Part shown: positions 21,732-31,716 of the stretch, in pieces
Numbering within the stretch: position 1 is the first letter of the stretch
How the letters are laid out: every line of letters begins with the position of its first letter
Source of the DNA: Buddleja alternifolia
Lineage: Eukaryota > Streptophyta > Magnoliopsida > Lamiales > Scrophulariaceae
Assembly: GCA_019426215.1 (NCBI GenBank)
Contig: CM033392.1
Span: forward strand, 35,756,814-35,820,813
Length of the DNA: 64,000 nt
Reading direction: 5' to 3'
The notes under the pieces: generated by a model
Database searches by the model: none
What the model saw: the letters and a program-made list of their open reading frames with translations, nothing else
Told to the model about the DNA's origin: nothing
Translations under genes and position numbers: made by a program

Positions 21732-22289
21732 TTATCAACTTCTTAACTACTCAAATCAACCCAAATGCAACCAACCAAATACAACAATCTTCAACGCCCA
21801 ACACACACCAAAATCAGAGCAACCCACACTTGGCAACAATCCACAAATTCAATTTCAACCCACAAATTGATAACAACCCACGGATTTAGCAACAATAGAC
21901 CATCCAATTCAACAACATCAACCCCCAATTTTTGATTACAACCCACAAATTCAATTTCAAGCTCTCAAATGCAATAACAACAAAAAATTCAATCTACAAT
22001 CGGCCAATGCCCCAATTAATCCTCAATATATAACGCAAGGCACCTACTCGTCGGCTATGAATCGGAAATGGAAGAAGGGTAAAGCCAAAACTCACCTTTT
22101 ATCCCCAAAATTTTCGCACCGAGTCGATGTGAAAGAAGAGCCTCTTGTGCAACGAATTATGTTGATGGAAAGTGGCGGTGAAATCCGGTGGAAATGGCCG
22201 GAAATGGTGAGGAAATCGCCGGAATTCGCGTGGGAGAGGAGTTGTGAAGATTTTTGGGAGAATTTTGACCGTTTTGACCCACATATGCG
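21732..22289 (-). other. Region upstream of the third ORF
   Basis: CA-rich on plus, with loose repetition of CAACCCACAAATT and AACAACAAT between 21760 and 21990. It would be the 5' leader of a subgenomic or spliced RNA for the third ORF. Nothing else is recognised. Confidence 0.4.
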
Positions 22290-22570
22290 TTAAATTCAGA
22301 ATCGGGCGCCTAGGAGCGCGTGTTTGGGCGCCTAGGCGCGCGACACAACTTACCTGGATTCTTTTGGGTGGTAATGCCCGCGCCTAGGCGGGCGTTTCTC
22401 GGCGCTTGGGCGCCCCTTTCAGAATCGGGCGCCTAGGCGCCTGATTTCTCGGCGCTTGGGCGCCCCTTTCAGAATCGGGCGCCTAGGCGCCTGATTTCTC
22501 GGCGCTTGGGCGCCCCTTTCAGAATCGGGCGCCTAGGCGCCTGATTTCTCGGCGCTTGGGCGCGCAGTTC
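22290..22570. repeat. GC-rich tandem array of palindromic motifs
   Basis: A 50-bp unit starting CGGGCGCCTAGGCGCC begins at 22426, 22476 and 22526 (last incomplete), preceded by degenerate half units from 22290. Each unit contains the perfect 14-bp palindrome GGCGCCTAGGCGCC and a second motif GGCGCTTGGGCGCC. It lies between integrase and the third ORF and stands out strongly from the AT-rich surroundings. Confidence 0.9.
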
Positions 22571-22775
22571 TGAATAGTTTTGTAACGAATTTCATTTCCT
22601 GTTTCAAAAGGGAAGAGACAAAACACTTAAAACACAAACTAACAAAGATGTAAGGTTAGAAAATAAAGCAACTAACGGAATAATAAGGGAAAAAGAAAAG
22701 GAAACGGAAAGAAAACATGGGTTGCCTCCCAAGAAGCGCTAGTTTAGAGTCATTAGCTCGACTGAAAGCGAAGAA

Positions 22776-23792
22776 TCACGAAGGGTCCGCGAGGATGAAG
22801 GACTCTTTGTCTCTTGGTCCATCCATCCCTAAGTAAGGTTTTAGACGTTGAGCGTTGACCAAGAAAGTATGTCCTTTATCTGTTGTAAGCTCGACGGCGC
22901 CGGATGGATAGACCTGGGAAATCAAAAATGGTCCCGACCATCGAGACTTAAGCTTCCCGGGGAAGAGTCGGAGTCGAGAGTTGTATAGCAACACCCGCTC
23001 TCCCTTGTGGAATTCCCGGGGGAGAATATGTTTGTCATGCCACATTTTGGTCCGCTCCTTATAGAGTTTTGCGTTCTCATAGGCAAGATGACGCCATTCT
23101 TCGAGCTCGTTGAGTTGTAGCAAACGTTGTGTACCTACACTTTGAGAGTCAAAATTTAGAAACTTAATGGCCCAATAAGCACGATGCTCGAGTTCAACGG
23201 GCAAGTGACATGTTTTACCAAAAACAAGACGATACGGGGACATGCCAATTGGGGTTTTATAGGCGGTCCGATAAGCCCAAAGAACATCATCCAATTTAAG
23301 GGACCAATCCTTTCTTGATGCGTTGACAGTTTTTTCTAAAATACGCTTAATCTCCCTATTCGAGACCTCCACTTGGCCACTAGTTTGTGGGTGGTATGGG
23401 GTCGAAATTTTATGCTTCACCCCGTACTTGGTCAATAAAAGTTCAAACTGCCTGTTGCAGAAGTGGGTGCCCCCGTCACTAATGATGGCTCGGGGAGTTC
23501 CAAATCGAGTAAAAATATGTTTCTTCAGAAAACGAGTGACAACCCGAGCATCATTAGTAGGCAAGGCCACGGCTTCCACCCATTTGGAGACATAGTCTAC
23601 CGCAACAAGGATATATTTATTTGAACAAGAACTGGGGAAAGGGCCCATGAAATCCACACCCCATACATCAAACAACTCACACTCTAACATGCTATTTAAG
23701 GGCGTTTCATGATGTTTAGAGATGTTCCCCATTCGTTGACAGCGATCACAAGATTTGACATAATGATGTGCATCTTTAACAAGAGTAGGTCA
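22776..23792 (-). pseudogene. Athila-like integrase after a nonsense codon
   Basis: This is the same frame as the upstream gag-pol ORF, separated only by a TGA (plus TCA at 23790-23792) where the conserved text FFWPTL has tryptophan; TGG to TGA is a single transition. The part contains the last two cysteines of the zinc finger ([11 protein letters not shown]), then the catalytic core [20 protein letters not shown] and [11 protein letters not shown], giving intact D, D and E. The C-terminal domain has [20 protein letters not shown]. No chromodomain is present, as expected for Athila. Only the single stop prevents a full integrase. Confidence 0.9.
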
Positions 23793-26700
23793 GAAGAAAC
23801 CTGATTGGAGGATCTTAGCTACCGTTTTGGAAGGCCCAAAATGGCCACCTACCGCCATATCATGACAATGAGATAGGATAGCATGCACGTCCGTTTCGGG
23901 TATGCAACGTCGAATTAAACCATCTGCACAAACTTTGAATAAAAAGGGTTCGTCCCAAAGATATTGCTTTACATCAGATAGAAATTTCTTCTTTTGATGA
24001 AAAGTGATATCCGGGGGAAGACGGCCCGTAACAATGTAATTGGCAAAGTTAGCATACCAAGGTGAAATTTTTTCAGAAATAGCAAGGAGGTGTTCATCTG
24101 GGAATTCCTCACGAATTGGTGTCTCATCTAACGGATCATTCACTAGCTCTAATCGTGAGAGGTGGTCGGCTACTACATTTTCGGTGCCTTTCTTGTCTTT
24201 TATCTCTAAATCAAATTCTTGGAGTAACAAAATCCACCTAAGGAGTCTTGGTTTAGCATCTTTCTTGGCAAGCAAATATTTTAAAGCCGAATGATCGGTG
24301 TAAACTATCACTTTGTTTAGCACGAGGTAAGAGTGGAATTTATCGAATGCAAAGACTATGGCGAGTAATTCTTTTTCCGTGGTGGCATAATTCAATTGTG
24401 CATCGTTAAGAGTTTTACTAGCATAGTAAATGGTTCGAAATACCTTTTCCTTCCTTTGGCCAAGGACCGCTCCAACCGCGGTGTCACTCGCATCACACAT
24501 CAATTCGAATGGTAAGCTCCAATCGGGGGATGACATGATAGGGGCGGAAACTAAGCGTTCCTTCAAATCAAGAAAGGCCTGCATACAAGAAGAATTGAAA
24601 TCAAAATGTGCATCTTTAACAAGCAAATTAGACAACGGTTTCGCAATTTTAGAGAAATTCAAGATGAATCGCCTATAGAAACCAGCATGCCCGAGAAAAC
24701 TCCTAACAGCTTTTACCGATGTGGGTGGGGGAAGTTTTTCAATGACCTCAATCTTGGCTTGGTCCACTTCGATCCCTTTTTGAGAGATCTTGTGGCCAAG
24801 TACAATCCCCTCCCGGACCATTAAATGGCATTTTTCCCAATTCAAAACAAGGTTGGTTTCTTCACAACGTTTAAGCACAACATTTAGATGAGCAAGACAA
24901 ATATCAAAAGTTGTTCCGAAAACAGAAAAGTCATCCATAAAAATTTCAAGGAAATCTTCAACCATATCATGAAAAATAGCCATCATGCATCTTTGAAAAG
25001 TGGCCGGGGCATTACACAAGCCAAATGGCATCCTTCTATAAGCAAATGTGCCATAAGGACAAGTGAAAGTGGTTTTCTCTTGGTCCTCAGGATCTATGGC
25101 AATTTGATTATAGCCGGAGTAACCATCTAGAAAACAATAGAAATCATGCCCGGCTAATCGTTCAAGCATTTGGTCAATAAAGGGGAGGGGGAAATGATCC
25201 TTACGTGTGGCATCATTCAACTTACGGTAATCTATACATACACGCCACCCACTAATTATACGAGTTGGGATAAGCTCATTATTCGCATTCTCAATTACCG
25301 TTATTCCCCCTTTCTTAGGCACCACTTGGGTAGGGCTCACCCACGCACTATCAGAAATAGGATAGATTATACCTGAGTCGAGCAGTTTAATCACTTCCTT
25401 CTTAACTACCTCTTGGATTTGTGGGTTTGATCTCCTTTGGGGTTGGCGTGTAGGCTTGGTGGAGTCCTCCATAAGTATTTTGTGCATACATATCGCTGGA
25501 CTAATGCCTTTGATGTCCGCAAGTTTCCACCCAAAAGCCCGTTTGTGAGATCTCAACACCGTCATTAATTGCTCTTCTTGTGATCCTGAAAGAGATGAGG
25601 AAATGATCAATGGGAGTGTTTCGTCATCGTTCAAGTACACATATTTAAGGTGGGAGGGGAGGGGTTTGAGTTCGAGAGAGGGGGGTTCTTCAATAGATGG
25701 GCGAGGTGATCCTGACAATGATCTATCAACTTTGATGAATCCTCCCGAATGAGAGGAAGATTTGTACTCCAAGCTTAGAACCTTTTCCACTAGATCATCT
25801 TTCTCCGAGTCCACTTGCATGGATTTCATAAGACTCTGTTCGAGAGAATTTTCAATTGTATTGTCCTGTAAATACTCAACAATCAAATGGTCAAATGTAT
25901 CAATTCGATAACACGAGTCATGATCAAAAGGATGTTTAAGGACTTTGTAAACATCAAAGGTAACTTTGTCATCGCCCACATTCAAGGTAAGCTTACCATT
26001 AGCAATGTCAATTACCGCCTTACCCGTGGCTAGGAATGGTCTCCCTAGGATTAATGGTACTTCCACATCCTCTTCCATGTCGAGTACTACGAAATCAACG
26101 GGAAAATAAAACTTGTCGACTTGGACAATAACGTCTTCGATTATCCCCTTGGGCCTCTTGATCGATCGGTCGGCTAGTTGAAGGCTCATTGAGGTCGGCT
26201 TGGGATTTCCAAGGCCTAGCTTTTTAAACAGTGAGTATGGAAGAAGATTGATGCTGGCCCCCGAGTCACATAACACCTTCTTGAATGATAAGGATCCAAT
26301 TGTGCATGGGATTGTGAGACTCCCGGGATCTTGGAGCTTAGTTGGCAATTTATTGAGTAATACGGCGGAGCATTCTTCCGTGAGGCACACCGTCTCATTC
26401 TCTTCCCACTTCTGCTTGTTGGAGAGTATGTCCTTGAAGAACTTCACATAATTCGGCATTTGGAGGATGGCGTCAATAAACGGAATATTAATTCTCACTT
26501 CCCGAAGGATTGCCAAAATTCGAAGAAAGCTCGGATCCATCTCCTTTTTCTTCTTTTTGTGAGCATTTGGGAAGGGGAGACGAACTTCGATAGGGGGAGA
26601 AAGCGTTGGATTAGACGGATGAAAACCTACAGAGACATGGGGCGGCGCCTGGGCGCGTGTATCGGCGCCTAGGCGCGGATCTTCTGGCGCCTGGGCGTGC

Positions 26701-27666
26701 ATGTCTGGGCGCTCGGGCGTGGGATGCAGAGAATTTGCATCTGGCAGGTTTGTGGTTGGCGCCTGGGCGCGTGTATTGGCGCCTAGGCGCGGATCTGCTG
26801 GCACAAAAACAGTGGGCGGCGCCTGGGCGCGTGTATCGGCGCCTAGGCGCGGATCTGCTGGCGCCTGGGCGTGCATGTCTGGGCGCTCGGGCGCGGATGT
26901 ACTGGCAGTGCCATTTTCCAATTGTTTGCCACTTCTCAAGGCTATGGCATTGCATTGGGCCTTCGGGTTCTTTTCCGTGTCGCTTGGGAGAGTCCCCGGG
27001 GCTCTACCGTTAACCGCATTAGAAAGTTGCCCTACTTGTGTTCGCAAATCCTTCATCTCCATACACATATCCTTTATCATATTCCGAAGTTCGTTGAAAG
27101 ATGTATCGGACTTTTTCATGTGAGCATCCAGTTTCTCATCGATTGTGGGAGGTCGCAGTTGCACTTGACCTTGACCTTGTCCATTGAAATTGCCTTGCCT
27201 CGGGGGTGGGTTATTGAAGGGTGGTCGTGGAGCTTGATAGATCCCCGGTTGATAGATCCCCGGTTGTGCATTCTGTGCGGGGTTGGGCCTTTTTGGAAAA
27301 TTCTCGGGTATATGAAAGTTCACCCGAGGTTTATTTTGATTCCCCACATAATTAACATTGCCAACCTCCGGTTCCAAGAGTACTACTTCCTCAACTACTT
27401 CCTCAATACAAGCAACCTTTTTAGAGGATGAGGCCTCTTCATCGTCGGGGTAAAGCTCGTCTTCTCGGGCCAACTGTTCGACTTTGTCCCATACACTTTG
27501 ACAATCTAACCCAAGGAGATCTCCTCCCGCACCCGCGTTGAGTCTATGCCGAATACGTGACCTAACCCCATCATAGAAATGGAGTACTTGTTCATTCAAC
27601 CCAAAATTATGATCGGGACATTTATGGAGCATGCCCTTATATCTAGCCCAAGCCTCGGCTAAAGAT
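23790..27666 (-). pseudogene. Athila-like gag C-terminus, protease, RT and RNase H
   Basis: A 1280-codon frame, open upstream to about 27660. Residues 1-110: gag C-terminal part (LNAGAGGDLLGLDCQSVWD). About 250-335: a repeat of PRLGADTRAQAP units encoded by GC-rich palindromic DNA. Protease: VLCDSGASINLLP then LILGRPFLATG. RT: WRVCIDYRKLNDATRKDHFP, YNQIAIDPEDQEKTTFTCP, RMPFGLCNAPATFQ and FMDDFSVFG with the catalytic DD. RNase H: LMCDASDTAVGAVLGQ, KELLAIVFA, YTDHSALKYLL and ADHLSRLE. The zinc-finger start of integrase ends at the TGA at 23790. The domains themselves show no further break. It is out of frame with the gag start by one inserted base. Confidence 0.9.
26641..26905. repeat. In-frame GC-rich repeat inside gag-pol
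   Basis: Plus-strand blocks GGCGCCTGGGCGCGTGT, GGCGCCTAGGCGCGGATC and GGCGCCTGGGCGTGCATG alternate three times, with a longer period near 180 bp (26641-26720 resembles 26817-26905). The minus strand codes repeats around ADPRLGADTRAQAP and ERPDMHAQAP. The same GGCGCCTAGGCG core recurs outside coding DNA in this element. Confidence 0.9.
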
Positions 27667-28278
27667 TCATTGCTCCTTTTGCCTAAACCCTTTTATATTA
27701 CTCCGTAGCTCATTTATTTTTGAGGGTGGAAAGAATTTATTTAAAAAGGCATCGACCAACTCACTCCATGTTGTAATAGATTGTGGAGGTAAGGATTTGT
27801 ACCATGTTGTCGCCCTATCCTTCAATGAGAAATGGAAGACTCTTAGACGAATCGCATCAAGATCACGTGGGTGATATTGAATGGTCACAAGAGCCTCATC
27901 TATGGTTTCCAAATGAGCGTGTGGTGATTCGTGTGGTTCTCCATAGAAAGGATCTCCTTGCACCATATTAAAAATGTGAGCCGGAATGTGGTAGTTTGGT
28001 GTGAAGAAATTAGGCACGACTACGGGCCCCGGAATGGTATGGACCCTAGGTGGTAAGCTACCCCGAACCGACGGGAGTTGTGGAGGAGGTACCGCTTGCA
28101 TGGCTTGTAGAACACCTTGTAACCACTCCCTAGTTTCCGGTGAGTTCATGTCCGGGAAATTTCCATTTGGGTTTTGGTTGAGATTATTGGCCATTTCTCT
28201 TGCTCGCCTACTAGTCCTAAGAACTCGTTCAATTTCGGGCTCCAACTCGTATAGAGGCTTGCTTGAGGAGCGGGTCAT
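27667..28278 (-). pseudogene. Athila-like gag N-terminal part
   Basis: The likely start is the ATG at 28278 (MTRSSSKPLYEL); an upstream in-frame ATG at 28329 adds a hydrophobic stretch and is less likely. The frame contains the gag core: ETIDEALVTIQYHPRDLDAIR-type text, RLRVFHFSLKDRATTWYKSL and LVDAFLNKFFPPSKINELR. It then stops after FRQKEQ at 27667. The reading continues in another frame as SNESLAEAWARYKGML, matching the usual FRQ..ESL.EAWERYK; one extra G in AAAGGAGC explains it. Gag and pol would otherwise form one ORF. Confidence 0.85.
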
Positions 28279-28400
28279 GCACCTCAAGAACCTAACAATT
28301 AAATACAAGAACAAAATTAGACTAATCACGAAAATAAAAGAAAATCAAGAAATGAACGAAAACTAAGAATTATTAAAAATGTAAACTAAAATAAACAAAT
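28279..28400 (-). other. Short leader of the Athila-like element
   Basis: AT-rich leader between the primer binding site and gag start, about 120 bp. Confidence 0.6.
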
Positions 28401-28419
28401 CCCCGGCAACGGCGCCAAA
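28399..28419 (-). promoter_or_regulatory. Primer binding site, Asp tRNA
   Basis: On plus, ATCCCCGGCAACGGCGCCA is the 3' end of plant Asp tRNA including CCA-adjacent bases; the element strand is its complement, TGGCGCCGTTGCCGGGGAT. It lies four bases inside the LTR end. This primer is typical of Athila elements. Confidence 0.9.
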
Positions 28420-28423
28420 AACT

Positions 28424-29538
28424 TGACACGCTAAAAGCTAACGTGCTATGATAGCAAGTGCACTAAACGTGTGTAGTAATAAGTGGACAAAAAGTCCGGG
28501 TTGTCGAACCACAAGGACTTGAATTCTAGTTAATGATTTTTAATAAAAGATAAGACAATTAAAGTAAAGTGCAAGAAAAAGATTAAACAAACGAAGAACC
28601 AAAGAGAAACGTACTATAGATTTAATCTCACGTATGATAAAATGACTAAGGCACATGCTACAACCGAATCTACTCGTCAATATATATGAGCTACTCTTCG
28701 AATTATTAGACTCCTATCTCTTTGTTCCCCTCCAAAAGTGATGAAGAAAATGGTGATCAATGATGATGAGTGAAAAGTGATGGATCCAATGCCTCTCTCT
28801 CCCTTCCTCCTCTAGATGATCTCGGTCAATTGCCCCCTAGGATCCTTAAGAAGACCACCACAAATCAGCTCCTCATGTGTATGTCCCCCCTAGTGTCCCC
28901 TCCACTACTCTTAAAGTGAGTAGTATAAAATTCCCAAAAGTAGATCTAGTAAGAAACATACTTATGACATCCCCCCCATACATGTGATGACCTCTTGGCT
29001 TTAAATGTTCCATTCCCCAATCAAATGATGATCTTTTGGCTGAAAGGAATCAAATCTCGGATGTGGTCACGCCTAGGCGCGGGATTTATGGCGCTCGGGC
29101 GCCCAAATCAGAATGTTGGGAGTATTTGCCTCTGTCTGGCGCAGTATTTGTATTTCCTTCATAACTCTCTCCACAAAACTCCGATTTGGATGATTCAAGT
29201 CCTCATTTGAAGCTAACACATAGTTCTACAACTTTGTAGAAGGAAACTTCATCCAATTCGGTCTCTAAACATATGGAAAAAGCGCTCGAACGTGGAAAGT
29301 GGTGCTGATACGGCGCCCGGGCGTGGGCAAGATGGCGCCTAGGCGTAGGGGTGCATAGCAATTTGGCCTAAACTTGTTTTATACGTCATTTTTCATCCCG
29401 TTCTTTGATTGTATCCATTTAAGACCTGAAATCACTTAATGCACGAATTAAACGCACATGTGGCAAGAATCAAGCGATAAATGAACCTAAGACATAAACG
29501 CAAAGGGGCTTAAAAACACGTAAAAATGCCTCTTATCA
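28424..29538 (-). repeat. 5' LTR of the Athila-like element
   Basis: TGACACGCT.. at 28424 to ..CTCTTATCA at 29538, the same length as the other LTR. It carries the element's promoter; the GC palindromes are at about 29070-29112 and 29308-29356. Confidence 0.95.
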
Positions 29539-29543
29539 GGGTG

Positions 29544-29932
29544 CCTACATCTTCACCTTCTCCCATCCTTACGCTAAAGAGCTCTCTCGATATGTCATAC
29601 CGAGCAGTCCTACTGTGCTCTCCGTACAACTCCTTGAGGTGCAGCAACACTGACTTTGCGTCATCCATGTTTTCATGGGATCGCTACAGGTCGTTGCTCA
29701 TGGAGCCGAGCATGTAACCTTTAACACGAGTATCATCCTTGATCCAAGTGTTATAGTTATCATGGGCGTCTTCATCGTCATTGTCTCCAGGGACATGGGG
29801 ACGATTTCCCTCGTGTACATAGGACATTGATTCTAAGCTAAGGACAATCCTTAGGTTTCTGAGCCAGTCGGCAAAGTTGGGTCCAGTGAGGACATTCTTT
29901 TCAAGAAGTATGGATAGAGGGTTATTAACCAT
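29544..29932 (-). pseudogene. Angela-like gag N-terminus
   Basis: Starts MVNNPLSILLEKNVLTGPNF at 29932, then ADWLRNLRIVLSLESM and GYMLGSMSNDL. A TAG at about 29681 replaces a glutamine codon. Reading continues in phase with ENMDDAKSVLLHLKELYGEH, TARYDISRELF and GEGEDVG up to the Athila-like insertion, and resumes at 17651. The plus-strand copy at 38064 is a clear homologue (LTGLNFIDWLRNLRIVLGYE). Confidence 0.9.
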
Positions 29933-31702
29933 TTTGAGAGAGATAAAATTACTGCAGAAAATTAACCAAGATTCAATTAGATAATTATGTTGTACCCAAG
30001 TAAAAATTAGGACTTTAATTTTTTGACTTGGCTCCCACTACATTTTTCGAACCATTGCACTCCCACTGCAATGAACAGAAATCTCGTTGGAAAGATTTCA
30101 TAGTGAGTGATTAAGTTCTTCAAAAATTTCAATGAGTCGCAATCTGTAACGATGTATGGCTCATTGGAACTTTTGAAGTGACATGCCATGTCAACCAGTC
30201 TTATTGATGATTCAATCTACCTTTGGCTCATGGATCACTCAACCTCAGCCTGTGACGAAATATTGGTGGTGATCCATCTAAGTACTTTCCCATCAACACT
30301 TATCGATCTAACAGTTGAATTTTATCTTGCAACCTGTAACGGTGTATGGGATAAGATTTGCTTCGACCGATGGCATCAAATGCACTTGAAGAGATATGAA
30401 TTATGAATTAATGCATAACCCCCATTAGTCGGGACGACGCCATGCATAACTCATAATCCCATCTTTTCCAAGCTTGATGGAGAGCCAGGATATCCAATAG
30501 CCCCTACTTACTTAGTATTTAATGTGGGAGAATTTTTGAAAAATTAAGGTCTCACTTTGCACATTAATTTATTACGCGCATATATGGATTATAATCATGC
30601 ATACATAGAAAAACCTAGTTACTCTAACAACATGTATTTCCATGGACATTCTAGATTGATCCAAGCCAATAGATCAATCAGGGGGATAAGGATCTATTAC
30701 AAATCTAATTTCTAATAGATCTTGGGGTTCCAAGCCAGAAAAGGTCCTACCTCTATTATACACAACTCAGAAAGCACCCTATACATCATACTACCAAAAT
30801 TAAAAGTACAAACTGGAGGGCAATTGCCCAATACAACCAAGATAATACAAAAGTGATAAAATCCTAAGTCCATGGAAGCATCCACCACAACATACATCAA
30901 AGCATGTAAGAAAACTATTTAAGTTTATGTTGGTTTTGAGTTTAAAATTGAAAAGAAATTCAAAAATCGATTAAATCTAATTTAATTAGAAAGATGAATT
31001 TTAATTTCAATTTTAAAAGGAAATAAATCCAATTTATTATTTAGGAAATAAGTCAAACTTATTCCTAATTTATTTTGGAAAAATATAATCAACCTAAAAT
31101 AAATCCTATTTATTTAGTCGTCGCAAATCATAAATAAAAATCCAATTTAATTTATGATATTATTAAATCCAATTTAATATTAAAGTCAAATCCAATTTTA
31201 ACTTAATTAAATCTAATTTAAAAATATTTTAGGGAAAAAGGGTTTTGACAAATCAAGGGTCGAATTTGTTTATTAGGGTTAAACCCTACTATTTATTAAT
31301 ATATATATATATATATTTAAATGTTAAAACTTATAAATATATATATATATATATATTAATATACTGCTGGGCCAGGCCCAGCGCCCGCTAGGGCGTAAGG
31401 AACGTGCGCCGGGCTAAGGCCTAGCACGCCTAAGGCGGCTGATGCCGCCCTAGTTCCGTCGCCATGGTGGCGGCGCTGATCCTTTTCCTTTTTTTTTTTC
31501 TATTTACATGAGCAGCGGTGGTGCTCACGTGTGCTTCAAAAACACACGGTGGTGCCACCCCGATTCGCCATTGCCGGCTGCGACGATTTCAAGGCGATGA
31601 ATATTTTCAAAATTTCAGATTTAACATCAAATATTAAACATATAAAATCTAATTTTAACCAACATAATCTTAAACGCAAAAATCATCAGATCCGTTTAAG
31701 TC
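29933..31702 (-). other. Long GC-island leader of the Angela-like element
   Basis: The 1.77-kb non-coding leader between gag start and primer binding site. Blocks match the leader of the plus-strand copy (for example CATTGCACTCCCACTGCA at about 30052 and its complement near 37922). Just downstream of the primer site is a GC-rich island (31366-31570) with the palindrome GCTGGGCCAGGCCCAGC at 31366-31382, preceded by TA repeats (31301-31360). A long structured leader is usual for this lineage. Confidence 0.65.
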
Positions 31703-31716
31703 GGCTCTAATACCAC
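31703..31716 (-). promoter_or_regulatory. Primer binding site, initiator Met tRNA
   Basis: On minus GTGGTATTAGAGCC, next to the LTR end, complementary to the 3' end of initiator methionine tRNA with one mismatch against TGGTATCAGAGCC. Confidence 0.85.

Larger units (their letters stand above)
17647..29543 (-). mobile_element. Complete Athila-like Ty3/Gypsy retrotransposon with GGGTG target duplication
   Basis: Two LTRs of exactly 1115 bp (17652-18766 and 28424-29538) flank the internal domain, and GGGTG stands at 17647-17651 and 29539-29543. Total 11,887 bp. By eye the LTRs differ at about six positions with no indel, so the insertion is recent. The primer binding site complements Asp tRNA. 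Internal order on minus: gag, protease, RT, RNase H, integrase, a GC-rich repeat array, a third ORF of 439 residues, and a long 3' untranslated region with the polypurine tract. One frameshift (gag) and one nonsense codon (integrase) break the coding capacity. The tRNA-Asp primer, third ORF and single RNase H support the Athila lineage. Confidence 0.95.

Noticed and set aside
22057..22293. 78-codon plus-strand and 61-codon minus-strand frames upstream of the Athila-like third ORF
   Set aside because: Short, no recognisable motif, in the non-coding spacer of the element.
22290..22570. CRISPR-like appearance of the repeat array
   Set aside because: Units are contiguous 50-bp tandem copies without unique spacers, in a plant retrotransposon.
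26611..27431. Long plus-strand frames of 118, 140 and 186 codons
   Set aside because: They are shadows of the gag-pol frame caused by the GC-rich repeat, which lacks stop codons in several frames.
28399..28419. Match to the 3' end of an Asp tRNA
   Set aside because: Only the last 19 bases are present, next to an LTR; it is a primer binding site, not a tRNA gene.
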